A DNA stretch of 64,000 nt from assembly GCA_045541455.1 (NCBI GenBank), contig JAZQJA010000042.1:1-64000 (forward strand), given 5' to 3'. Shown one piece after another: positions 24,296 through 32,616 of the stretch. The DNA is from RGIG9041 sp045541455. Its GTDB lineage: Bacteria; Bacillota; Clostridia; Oscillospirales; QAKW01. The first letter of the stretch is position 1. Every line of letters starts with the position of its first letter. Made by a program: the position numbers and the translations under genes. The notes under the pieces were generated by a model. That model was not told the DNA's origin. It ran no database searches and worked only from the letters and a program-made list of their open reading frames with translations.

Positions 24296-26716
24296 ATGTC
24301 AGAAAAAATTGATATATATGAAAACGGCAATGGTGTTTTAAGTTATCCGTTGCTTGCAACCCGCGGGCTAGTCGTTATGCCGGGTACATCAGTAAGCTTT
24401 GATGTCGGAAGAAAAATTTCTATTCGTGCAGTTGAAAATGCAATGCGTTTGGGAAGACTGCTTGTTTTGTCATCGCAAAAAGACATTGCAAAGGATGAAC
24501 CTGACCTTGAGGCGATATACGAAATTGGTACGCTTGTAAAGGTAAAACAGGTAATGCGTCTTGCAGACGATAATTTGCGTGTGCTTGTAAAGGGGATAGA
24601 GCGTGTAAATCTTGTTAGGGTTTATAAAGATGACGCAGTGCTTAAAACTTTGGCAGCACGGCTTGGAACTCCCGACGGCACTGTTAAAACTGTTGAGCAA
24701 GAAGCACTTTTGCGTATGATAAAAGAACTGTATGAAGATTACAGTGAATACTTACCCAAAACAGTCGAAGACGGCTATGCCGATATTGTATCTGCAAATG
24801 ATTTAGGTGTACTTTCCGACCTTGTTACAGGTAACACCTTTATGTCTTTTGATAAAAAGCAACAGTTGCTTGAAAGTATAGATCCGTATAAGCGTGCGTT
24901 TGAACTTGTAGATATTTTACAAAGTGAAATTGAAATTTTAAAAACCGAACGCGAAATTGCACTGCGCGTGAAAGACCGTATTGACGGTAATCAGCGTGAA
25001 TACTATCTTAAAGAACAACTCCGTGCTATTAAAACGGAACTGGGCGAAGATGATCCTTATGATGAGGACACATCTGAATATGCTAAGAAAATAGAATCGC
25101 TTGATGCATCTTTAGAAGTGAAAGAAAAACTTTATAAAGAACTTGACCGTCTTTCTAAAATGCCACCAATGTCACATGAAGGTTCGGTTATCGAAACTTA
25201 TCTAGATACAGTTTTGGATATGCCGTTTGGTGTACGCACAGTGCTCAATTCCGATCTTGAAAAAGCACGTCAAGTGCTTGATAATGACCATTACGGTATG
25301 GAAAAAGTTAAAAAATTGGTAATAGAGCATTTGGCTGTTCGTGCTCTGTGCTTAGCAAAAGGGCAGATACTTTGTCTTGTCGGCCCTCCCGGTGTCGGTA
25401 AAACATCAATTGCAAAAAGTATTGCAACTGCTATGAACAGAAACTATGCACGCATATCGCTTGGCGGTGTGCGTGATGAGGCTGAAATACGCGGTCACCG
25501 ACGTACGTATATCGGCTCTATGCCCGGTCGTATAGCAGCTGCTGTCAGAAAATCCAAAAGCCTTAATCCTCTGTTGTTACTTGATGAAATCGACAAACTT
25601 TGTTCTGATTTTCACGGTGACCCCGCCTCAGCACTTTTAGAGGTTCTTGACAGTGAGCAAAATGTTAATTTTGAAGACCATTATCTTGATGTACCGCTTG
25701 ATTTGTCAGATGTGTTTTTTGTTGCAACTGCAAACAGCCTTGATACAATTCCGCGTCCGCTTCTTGATAGAATGGATGTTGTTGAAATTTCTAGTTATCT
25801 CGATACCGAAAAAATGCATATTGCTCAGCAATTTTTAATACCTAAACAGCGCAAAGCAACCGGTCTTAAACCGTCGCAAATTCGTATTGATGCTGCTGCT
25901 GTAAATGAAATTATATCCTGCTATACCAAAGAGTCGGGTGTGCGTGAACTCGAACGTAAAATTGCAGAGATTATGCGCCGTGCGGCAAAGGCAATTGTGT
26001 CAGGCGAATGTAAATCCGTGCGTGTAACCGCTAAGAATATTGAAAAATACCTTGATGTCAGAAAATACCGCGACGAACCGCTTTATGATGACGGTATGGT
26101 AGGCATTGTAAACGGCCTTGCGTGGACACAGGTAGGCGGTGAACTTTTAAATGTCGAGGTATCTGTTTTGGAAGGAAGCGGTAAAATTGACTGTACCGGA
26201 AGCCTTGGCGATGTTATGAAAGAAAGCGTTCGTGCTGCTGTGTCGTATATCCGTTCGATAGCGTCTGTTTATGATATTGATAAAGAGTTTTATAAAAATC
26301 GTGATATCCATGTTCATTTTCCGGAGGGTGCTGTTCCTAAAGACGGTCCTTCCGCCGGCATAGCAATTGCAACAGCACTTGTGTCGGCGCTCAGCTTAAC
26401 ACCTGTAAAAAATACAGTTGCAATGACAGGTGTAATAACCCTTACAGGTAGGGTTCTCCCAATTGGTGGTTTGAAAGAAAAAACAATGGCTGCTTATAAA
26501 AACGGCATACATACAGTTATAGTTCCGTACCGTAATAAGCCCGATTTAAAAGAAATTGACAAAACCGTTTATGAAAATATTAATTTCATAACAGTTAAAA
26601 CGGTTGATGAGGTGTTTAAGGCAGCACTTAAATTCATACCGAAAAGTGTTGAACTTTCAGCCCCTGTTCCGCCGACTGAATCTACAAAAGGCCGTGTTAC
26701 TGCGGTATTTAACTGA
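24296..26716 (+). CDS. lon: ATP-dependent protease Lon
   Basis: An 806-residue soluble LonA: N-terminal substrate-binding domain (LATRGLVVMPGT), AAA+ module with Walker A GPPGVGKTS (about 363-371) and Walker B LLLDEIDKL, and a C-terminal protease domain with catalytic Ser in PKDGPSAG (about 685) and Lys in GGLKEKTMAA (about 728). It degrades damaged and regulatory proteins in the cytoplasm. GAGGAA precedes the ATG. The order lon-ysxC is the same as in Bacillus subtilis. Confidence 0.98.
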   Translation: MSEKIDIYENGNGVLSYPLLATRGLVVMPGTSVSFDVGRKISIRAVENAMRLGRLLVLSSQKDIAKDEPDLEAIYEIGTLVKVKQVMRLADDNLRVLVKGIERVNLVRVYKDDAVLKTLAARLGTPDGTVKTVEQEALLRMIKELYEDYSEYLPKTVEDGYADIVSANDLGVLSDLVTGNTFMSFDKKQQLLESIDPYKRAFELVDILQSEIEILKTEREIALRVKDRIDGNQREYYLKEQLRAIKTELGEDDPYDEDTSEYAKKIESLDASLEVKEKLYKELDRLSKMPPMSHEGSVIETYLDTVLDMPFGVRTVLNSDLEKARQVLDNDHYGMEKVKKLVIEHLAVRALCLAKGQILCLVGPPGVGKTSIAKSIATAMNRNYARISLGGVRDEAEIRGHRRTYIGSMPGRIAAAVRKSKSLNPLLLLDEIDKLCSDFHGDPASALLEVLDSEQNVNFEDHYLDVPLDLSDVFFVATANSLDTIPRPLLDRMDVVEISSYLDTEKMHIAQQFLIPKQRKATGLKPSQIRIDAAAVNEIISCYTKESGVRELERKIAEIMRRAAKAIVSGECKSVRVTAKNIEKYLDVRKYRDEPLYDDGMVGIVNGLAWTQVGGELLNVEVSVLEGSGKIDCTGSLGDVMKESVRAAVSYIRSIASVYDIDKEFYKNRDIHVHFPEGAVPKDGPSAGIAIATALVSALSLTPVKNTVAMTGVITLTGRVLPIGGLKEKTMAAYKNGIHTVIVPYRNKPDLKEIDKTVYENINFITVKTVDEVFKAALKFIPKSVELSAPVPPTESTKGRVTAVFN

Positions 26717-26727
26717 AAGGACTCATA

Positions 26728-27327
26728 ATGACTCCAAATTATAACAACGTATCACTTAAAATATCTGCGGTTAAAAAAACACAGTTTTTAAACGACCGTC
26801 CCCAAATAATATTTTGTGGTAGGTCAAATGTGGGCAAAAGTTCTATGATAAACTGCTTGCTTCGTAGAAAATCACTTGCTCGTACCTCTGCAAAACCCGG
26901 AAAAACTGCGACTATTAACTATTATGATATTGATGGCAAACTTTATTTTGTTGACCTTCCTGGCTATGGTTATGCAAAGGTTTCTTATGAGGAAAAACGA
27001 AAATGGTCGATATTTATGGAAGATTATTTTCGGTTCGACAGTGATAAACGCCTTGCAATATCGGTTATCGACTTGCGCCATGGTGCAAGTGATTTAGATA
27101 TTGAGATGGGCAGTTTTCTCTATGAATCAGGAATACCTTTTATTGTCGTTGCAACCAAAGCGGACAAGCTTTCCAAAACGGCGATAGAAAAAAACCTTGC
27201 ACAACTCAAAGAAATATATAATTTTGAAAATGCAGTTATCATTCCGTTCTCGTCAGAGAAAAAAACAGGCAGGGAAGAGGTACTTTCCGTCATCGAAAGC
27301 GTTTTAGGAGATGATGAAAATGCTTAA
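26728..27327 (+). CDS. ysxC: Ribosome biogenesis GTPase YsxC/EngB
   Basis: A 199-residue TRAFAC GTPase with G1 GRSNVGKSS (about 31-39), G3 DLPGYGYAKV, and G4 TKAD. It is needed for maturation of the 50S subunit. It is 11 bp after lon with AAAGGA in between and overlaps the start of the next gene by 8 bp. Confidence 0.97.
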   Translation: MTPNYNNVSLKISAVKKTQFLNDRPQIIFCGRSNVGKSSMINCLLRRKSLARTSAKPGKTATINYYDIDGKLYFVDLPGYGYAKVSYEEKRKWSIFMEDYFRFDSDKRLAISVIDLRHGASDLDIEMGSFLYESGIPFIVVATKADKLSKTAIEKNLAQLKEIYNFENAVIIPFSSEKKTGREEVLSVIESVLGDDENA

Positions 27328-27979
27328 TATTTTGCAAGGTTATCTTGGGGATATTATATATATTGTGCCTATCTCGCTGTTTTCTTTAACAATTCACGAA
27401 CTTTCACACGGTTTTGTGGCATACAAACTCGGTGACCCCACTGCAAAAGACGCAGGCAGACTTACTTTAAATCCGTTAAAGCATCTTGACCTGATTGGTG
27501 TCATTATGATGGTTGTTTTGCGTTTTGGCTGGGCAAAACCCGTGCCTGTAAATCCTCTTTACTTTAAAAACCCCAAAAAAGGTATGATGCTTACAGCCCT
27601 TGCAGGCCCTGTTTCTAACCTTTTAACAGCGTTTGTAAGTTCGTTTTTGTTGGTGCTTTTTACTTTGTTACCTGTTTATCCTTCGTGGTTGTATACAGCA
27701 CTTTTGCTGACGACCTATTTAAATATCGGTCTTGCAGTATTTAATCTCATTCCTGTCTATCCGCTTGACGGTTCACGAATACTCGGTTATTTTATGCCAA
27801 ACTCATTTAACGACTTCTTTGTGCGTTATGGCAATTATATTTATATAGCGTTTTTTCTTTTGGTTGTACTTACCGATTATGTCGGCAACGCTGTATTCTT
27901 TGTGCAAAGCGGTATTAGCAATTTATTTATAACACTCTGGCAATATGTGGTATATTTTATTGTCAGTGTTCTTCTTTAG
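27320..27979 (+). CDS. Site-2 protease family (M50) membrane metalloprotease
   Basis: A 219-residue integral membrane protein with the zinc motif HELSH (about residues 25-29) and the third-ligand motif NLIPVYPLDGSR (about 140-152), typical of small M50 proteases that lack a PDZ domain. It probably cuts a membrane protein within the bilayer; the substrate is unknown. The start at ATG 27320 gives a 9-bp spacing from AGGAG; two in-frame ATGs at 27311 and 27314 are closer than ideal. It commonly sits in front of scpAB in Clostridia, as here. Confidence 0.88.
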   Translation: MLNILQGYLGDIIYIVPISLFSLTIHELSHGFVAYKLGDPTAKDAGRLTLNPLKHLDLIGVIMMVVLRFGWAKPVPVNPLYFKNPKKGMMLTALAGPVSNLLTAFVSSFLLVLFTLLPVYPSWLYTALLLTTYLNIGLAVFNLIPVYPLDGSRILGYFMPNSFNDFFVRYGNYIYIAFFLLVVLTDYVGNAVFFVQSGISNLFITLWQYVVYFIVSVLL

Positions 27980-27987
27980 GAGGAATT

Positions 27988-28716
27988 ATGGAACGCCCCA
28001 CTTTTAAACTTGAGGTGTTTGACGGCCCGCTCGATTTATTGTTGTTTCTCATATCCAAAAATAAAGTGTCTATTTATGATATTCCTATAGCGCTTATTTT
28101 AGAGCAGTATATGGAGTATATTGAAGACCTTAAAAAGATGGACCTTGAGGTTTCAAGCGAATTTATCGAAATGGCTGCAAACCTGATGTATATTAAATCC
28201 AAAATGTTGCTGCCCAAACCGCCCGAGGACGAGGAAGACCCGCGCGAGTTGCTTGCACGCTCACTTTTGGAATATAAGCGCTATAAAGAAATTTTAGAGC
28301 CTTTGCGTGAACTTAATAAAAAAGCTGGCATTACTTACACTCGAACAATGCAAATCATTGAATTTGATAAAAAACATACTCGCGTGTATGAACCTGTAAA
28401 ACTTGAAGAAGCTTATAAATCGGTTATACAACGACTGGAGGTTGCAAAAACATCACCGCTTGGCAATTTCAAAGGAATTGTAGGCAGACAGATAGCATCA
28501 GTGCGTACAAAAATAATAACCGTTTTGCGAATGCTTACTCGCGGTAAGCATGTAAAGTTTATATCGCTTTTCAAACCTGCTAAAACCCGCTCTGACATTG
28601 TCGCTACATTTCTCGCGGTTTTAGAACTTTCTAAAAACGAGCGGGTATGGATAAACGACTTGGAAAACGAAATATATATCGATGTTAAAGAAAGGACGAA
28701 AGAGAATGGAATTTAA
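27988..28716 (+). CDS. scpA: Segregation and condensation protein A (kleisin)
   Basis: A 242-residue kleisin of the Smc-ScpAB condensin. The N-terminal region FKLEVFDGPLDLLLFLISK is the family signature and binds the Smc neck; the C-terminal winged helix contacts the Smc head. AGGAGG lies 5 bp upstream. It overlaps scpB by 11 bp. Confidence 0.97.
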   Translation: MERPTFKLEVFDGPLDLLLFLISKNKVSIYDIPIALILEQYMEYIEDLKKMDLEVSSEFIEMAANLMYIKSKMLLPKPPEDEEDPRELLARSLLEYKRYKEILEPLRELNKKAGITYTRTMQIIEFDKKHTRVYEPVKLEEAYKSVIQRLEVAKTSPLGNFKGIVGRQIASVRTKIITVLRMLTRGKHVKFISLFKPAKTRSDIVATFLAVLELSKNERVWINDLENEIYIDVKERTKENGI

Positions 28717-29266
28717 TTTTATGACCGGTGCTATCGAGTCTATACTCTTTGCAAGCGGCGAGCCCATTGAGGCGGCAAAACTTGCCCAGACTCTTGAGAC
28801 CGACATTAAAACACTCGACTCGGTTATAGATGAACTTATTGATTATTATGAGCAAGAGAGTCGCGGTATTACAATACTTAAACTAAACGATACTTACCAA
28901 ATGTCGACACGCGGCTTTTATGGTGAAATAACCAAGCGTGCACTTGACCATCGCCGTAACACGCCGCTTTCAAATGCAGCTTTGGAAATACTTGCGATTG
29001 TTGCTTATAACCAACCCGTAACTAAGGGATATATCGAACAAATTCGAGGAGTTGATTGCTTTTACGGCATAAATTCACTTATCGAAAAAGGTCTGCTTGA
29101 AGAACGCGGCAGACTTGAAGCCCCGGGTCGTCCGCGCCTTTACGGTACAACACCCGACTTTTTGCGTTGCTTTGGTATTGATTCTCTCGATAAATTACCA
29201 ACGCTTCCACCCATCGATGCCCCGCTGGTTACAGCAGATGACCCACAGCAAGTAATGGAAATATAG
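28706..29266 (+). CDS. scpB: Segregation and condensation protein B
   Basis: A 186-residue tandem winged-helix protein that dimerises on ScpA. Signature segments are ESILFASGEPI, LEILAIVAYNQPVTKGYIEQ and RPRLYGTTPDFL. I place the start at ATG 28706, 10 bp after AAGGA; an upstream in-frame start at 28682 would add eight charged residues not usual for the family. Confidence 0.96.
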   Translation: MEFNFMTGAIESILFASGEPIEAAKLAQTLETDIKTLDSVIDELIDYYEQESRGITILKLNDTYQMSTRGFYGEITKRALDHRRNTPLSNAALEILAIVAYNQPVTKGYIEQIRGVDCFYGINSLIEKGLLEERGRLEAPGRPRLYGTTPDFLRCFGIDSLDKLPTLPPIDAPLVTADDPQQVMEI

Positions 29267-29278
29267 GAGGATAAACAA

Positions 29279-29671
29279 ATGGCAGACCGTGTTGAAAATG
29301 TACTAAATAACACAATTGAGGGTTTAAAAAAGACTATTGATGTTGATAGTGTTATCGGTGCACCTATAAAAATTAACGAAAGCACAACCGTAATTCCCGT
29401 GTCAAAAGTTGCAATGGGCTTTGTGTCGGGCGGTTCAAGTTTCGGTAAGGATGTTCAGAACATTAAATCTGATAATTTCGGCGGTGGTGCAGGCGGTGGA
29501 ATTAAAATTTCTCCGGTAGCATTCCTTGTGATTACTGACGGAAATGTACGCCTTATAAGTGTATCTGATAAACCTGATACTACAGATAAACTTCTTTCAA
29601 AGATACCCGAGCTTATCGATCAGGTCAGCGGACTTGTTGCACAAAATAAAAAAGACGATAAAGCAGAATAA
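29279..29671 (+). CDS. ytfJ: GerW family sporulation protein YtfJ
   Basis: A 130-residue protein with the family start (VIGAPIKINESTTVIPVSK), the Gly-rich region GGGAGGGIKISPVAFLVI, and a short charged tail. In Bacillus the YtfJ/GerW family is forespore-made and needed for normal germination. GGAGG lies 7 bp upstream. Position between scpB and dacF is the common clostridial arrangement. Confidence 0.93.
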   Translation: MADRVENVLNNTIEGLKKTIDVDSVIGAPIKINESTTVIPVSKVAMGFVSGGSSFGKDVQNIKSDNFGGGAGGGIKISPVAFLVITDGNVRLISVSDKPDTTDKLLSKIPELIDQVSGLVAQNKKDDKAE

Positions 29672-29678
29672 TATTTGA

Positions 29679-29704
29679 CGCCTATCAATAAATATTGGTA
29701 GGTG
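29679..29704 (+). promoter_or_regulatory. Hairpin enclosing the dacF Shine-Dalgarno
   Basis: CGCCTATCAAT-AAAT-ATTGGTAGGTG pairs over 11 positions as RNA (two G-U pairs). The 3-prime arm holds TAGGTG (29699-29704), the ribosome binding site for the ATG at 29711. It lacks a U-tract, so it looks like a translation-level structure and not a terminator. Confidence 0.55.
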
Positions 29705-29710
29705 ACAAAT

Positions 29711-30835
29711 ATGCGATACATACTATCTTTAATACTATCGGCTGTTTTATTAGTAACTGTGCCTTTTGCCTCAAGTGCATACAGCGCTCGTTCAATGGTA
29801 CTTATAGAACAAAGCACAAAATCTGTTATTACCCAAACTAATATGCATTCCCGCTTGCCAATGGCGTCTACTACTAAAATAATGACAGCATTGGTTGTGT
29901 TGGAAACGGCATCTCTAGATACTGTTATTTCTGTTCCTGCCGCCGCAACGGGTGTTGAGGGCTCGTCAATGTATTTGCTGACGGGCGAAAAATTAACGGT
30001 AAGTGATTTGCTTTACGGTCTTATGCTGACATCGGGTAACGATGCTGCAACGGCACTGGCCATATCTCTTTGCGGTGATATACCTAAATTTGTTGCGTTG
30101 ATGAACGAAAAGGCAAAATCTTTAGGACTTGAAAATACACATTTTGCAAACCCATCGGGTTTACCTGATGATGAGCATTATACAACAGCCTATGAACTTG
30201 CAATTTTAACTGCAATTGCATTACAAAATGAAACTTTCGCAAAAATAGTATCCACTAAAACAGCCAAAGTCCCGTATAATAACAATCCTGGTGGCAGAAC
30301 ACTTGTTAATCATAACAAATTGCTGTCACTTTATGACGGGGCTATAGGTGTAAAAACGGGCTTTACTAAAAAAGCAGGCAGATGCCTTGTTGGCGCCGCC
30401 ATCCGTGACGGTGTCACTCTTGTATGTGTCACCTTAAATGACGGTGATGACTGGAACGATCATATAACTGCGTTTGATTACGGCTTTTCGGTTGCAAAAC
30501 AAACTATACTTTGTCAAGAAAACCAATTAGAAATCAAACTTAAAACACCCGACGGTAAAGAAATCAATGCATATAACCGTGATACTTTAAAAACCGTAAC
30601 GGTGGGTGAAAGTCGTGTAGATATGGTAGTAAAAGCCCCGCAGTTTTTGTACCCACCGTTGTCAGCGGGCGATACGGTTGGCAAAATAGAGTATTTAAAA
30701 GATGGCGAGGTTATTGCTTCAACACCGCTTTATATAACTCAAAACATTGACCCGCCTCCATTTAAAAAAGAACTTTTAATCACAAAAATTATTAATACTA
30801 TAAAAGGATTTATAAAATCATTATGGCAGAATTAG
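29711..30835 (+). CDS. dacF: D-alanyl-D-alanine carboxypeptidase (penicillin-binding protein 5 family)
   Basis: A 374-residue exported DD-carboxypeptidase that trims D-Ala from peptidoglycan stem peptides. There is a signal peptide (about 1-25), then the S11 motifs SxxK (ASTTK, about 53), SGN (about 107) and KTG (about 214), plus a C-terminal beta domain and an amphipathic tail that may hold it to the membrane. I start at ATG 29711, 6 bp after TAGGTG; a GTG three codons earlier lies inside that site. The assignment to dacF rather than dacA/dacB is by gene neighbourhood. It overlaps rluB by 13 bp. Confidence 0.9.
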   Translation: MRYILSLILSAVLLVTVPFASSAYSARSMVLIEQSTKSVITQTNMHSRLPMASTTKIMTALVVLETASLDTVISVPAAATGVEGSSMYLLTGEKLTVSDLLYGLMLTSGNDAATALAISLCGDIPKFVALMNEKAKSLGLENTHFANPSGLPDDEHYTTAYELAILTAIALQNETFAKIVSTKTAKVPYNNNPGGRTLVNHNKLLSLYDGAIGVKTGFTKKAGRCLVGAAIRDGVTLVCVTLNDGDDWNDHITAFDYGFSVAKQTILCQENQLEIKLKTPDGKEINAYNRDTLKTVTVGESRVDMVVKAPQFLYPPLSAGDTVGKIEYLKDGEVIASTPLYITQNIDPPPFKKELLITKIINTIKGFIKSLWQN

Positions 30836-31548
30836 TACGACTTCAAAAATACCTTGCCGATTGTGGCATTTGCTCGCGCCGTGCGGCAGAAACGCTTATC
30901 GAACAGGGCAGGGTGAAAATCGGTGCAAAAACCGCAGTGCTTGGTGATAAGGTTATGACCGATGCAACAAGTATAAAGGTTGACGGTGAACAGGTTTACC
31001 CGCGAAAAAAAGAATATAAATATATAATGCTGTATAAACCGCGCGGTTATGTTGCTACCGCCAAAGACGAACTTGGCAGAAAATGCGTTACCGATATTGT
31101 GAAAAAAGAGCGTGCCAGACTCTATCCTGTCGGCAGGCTGGACAGGGACAGCGAGGGTCTTCTTATAATGACTGACGACGGTGCGCTTGCCAATAAACTT
31201 ATGCATCCGCGTAATCATATCCCTAAAACATATCGTACAATTGTGCGCGGTAATGTCGATGCGAATGTTTTGCACACTCTTACAAACGGTGTTTATCTTG
31301 AAGAACTTGATTATACTACAAAACCTGCCGATGTTGATGTGCATGAAGTAAGAGAAGACAAAACAATACTTCTTATCACTATCTATGAAGGAAAAAATCG
31401 ACAAATCCGTAGAATGTGTGAGGCAGTTGGACTTGAGATAATTAGGCTTAAACGCGAGAAAATAGGTAAACTGTCAATAGGAACACTTAATGCAGGCCAG
31501 TATAGAAAACTTACCGAAAAGGAAGTAACATATCTAAAAAATTTGTGA
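30823..31548 (+). CDS. rluB: Pseudouridine synthase, RsuA/RluB family
   Basis: A 241-residue protein with an N-terminal S4 RNA-binding domain (VRLQKYLADCGICSRRAAE), the catalytic motif PVGRLDRDSEGLLIMTDDG with its Asp, and GKNRQIRRMCEA near the C-terminus. It converts a uridine in rRNA to pseudouridine, 23S rRNA if RluB-like. It has no close Shine-Dalgarno of its own and overlaps dacF, so coupling is likely. Confidence 0.93.
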   Translation: MAELVRLQKYLADCGICSRRAAETLIEQGRVKIGAKTAVLGDKVMTDATSIKVDGEQVYPRKKEYKYIMLYKPRGYVATAKDELGRKCVTDIVKKERARLYPVGRLDRDSEGLLIMTDDGALANKLMHPRNHIPKTYRTIVRGNVDANVLHTLTNGVYLEELDYTTKPADVDVHEVREDKTILLITIYEGKNRQIRRMCEAVGLEIIRLKREKIGKLSIGTLNAGQYRKLTEKEVTYLKNL

Positions 31549-31558
31549 GGATAAGACA

Positions 31559-32167
31559 TTGAAAAAGGTAATTACACTGTTTTTAATCTGTTTAATACTT
31601 GTTCAGACAGCAAGTTGTGACATAATTACAAATGAAAAAAACAGTATAGGAAAATCGGGTAATACTGTTGTAACTGTATATAACGCACTTAAAGAAAATT
31701 TTGTGCTGCGCAAAAAAGAAGGGTATAGTCTTTACGGCGTTCGTATGATAGTAAACAGCGAAAACGTTGGTATGTATACGTACGTTTATACCGATAAAAA
31801 ACCTGACAGCCTTAAATATACCGATATTCTTGTTGTAGAAGTGAATAACCGTACAGGAAGAATAGAAAAATTTTCTGCACCGGATTATGAAACTTATGAA
31901 ACTATGCCGTATGATATGATAAAAACCGCAATGCCGATTGATCCGTCGCTTTACGCTATCGATTCTGATACCGCTGTTAAAAATGCAGCGAAAGCCCATT
32001 TCGGCAATAATTTCAACTTTAACTATATAGAACTTTTTTCTTATTACTACCAGGGTAAGCCGGTTTATATTATAAATCATATTTCACTTGTAAATGATTG
32101 TATCTACCGTAGTGTAGTAGATGTAATGACAGGTGACGTTATTGATAAATCGGTGGAGGAACTTTAA
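31559..32167 (+). CDS. Putative lipoprotein of unknown function
   Basis: A 202-residue protein starting at TTG 31559 with GAGGA about 8 bp upstream. Residues 1-20 are a lipoprotein-type signal ending TASC. The remainder is beta-rich; the segment DILVVEVNNRTGRIEKF is loosely PepSY-like. I do not recognise a family. It lies 10 bp after rluB and 2 bp before another small lipoprotein gene. Confidence 0.7.
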   Translation: MKKVITLFLICLILVQTASCDIITNEKNSIGKSGNTVVTVYNALKENFVLRKKEGYSLYGVRMIVNSENVGMYTYVYTDKKPDSLKYTDILVVEVNNRTGRIEKFSAPDYETYETMPYDMIKTAMPIDPSLYAIDSDTAVKNAAKAHFGNNFNFNYIELFSYYYQGKPVYIINHISLVNDCIYRSVVDVMTGDVIDKSVEEL

Positions 32168-32169
32168 TT

Positions 32170-32616
32170 ATGAAAAAAATCATTTCATTAACGCTTGCTT
32201 TAGTTCTTTTAATGTTTTGCGGATGTGCATATAAATCAACGCCGGCAATCAAAATTAAACACGACAGCGTTGAAAAAATTGAGTTTAAACGCACTGAGTT
32301 TTCAACTGACGACCCATTGGCACGCAATTATGTTAAAAAAACTGTTATAAACGAAAATGATATAACATCAATTATAAAATGGATTGAAAAACTGGAACTT
32401 ATAAAGCACGAAGCTATTGAAATTCCTGTTGAAGAGGTAAAATACGTTATTACTCTTTGCGGAGTTAAAGACCACACTCTAATTTTTTATGATAAATATG
32501 TGGTTTACGACAATACGGCATTTACTTTTGAAAAAGCCTCTCAACAACAACAGGTGTCTGAAAAATACAATTTGCTAAATTATGAGGAACAAACTACGGA
32601 GCTTGACCTTATATGA
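32170..32616 (+). CDS. Small putative lipoprotein of unknown function
   Basis: A 148-residue protein with a signal ending LLMFCGC, an atypical but possible lipobox. The mature part is charged and beta-rich, with EIPVEEVKYVITLCGVKDH in the middle. No family is recognised. GGAGG precedes the ATG, and the stop overlaps the next gene by ATGA, so it is translated together with the cell-wall amidase that follows. Confidence 0.7.
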   Translation: MKKIISLTLALVLLMFCGCAYKSTPAIKIKHDSVEKIEFKRTEFSTDDPLARNYVKKTVINENDITSIIKWIEKLELIKHEAIEIPVEEVKYVITLCGVKDHTLIFYDKYVVYDNTAFTFEKASQQQQVSEKYNLLNYEEQTTELDLI

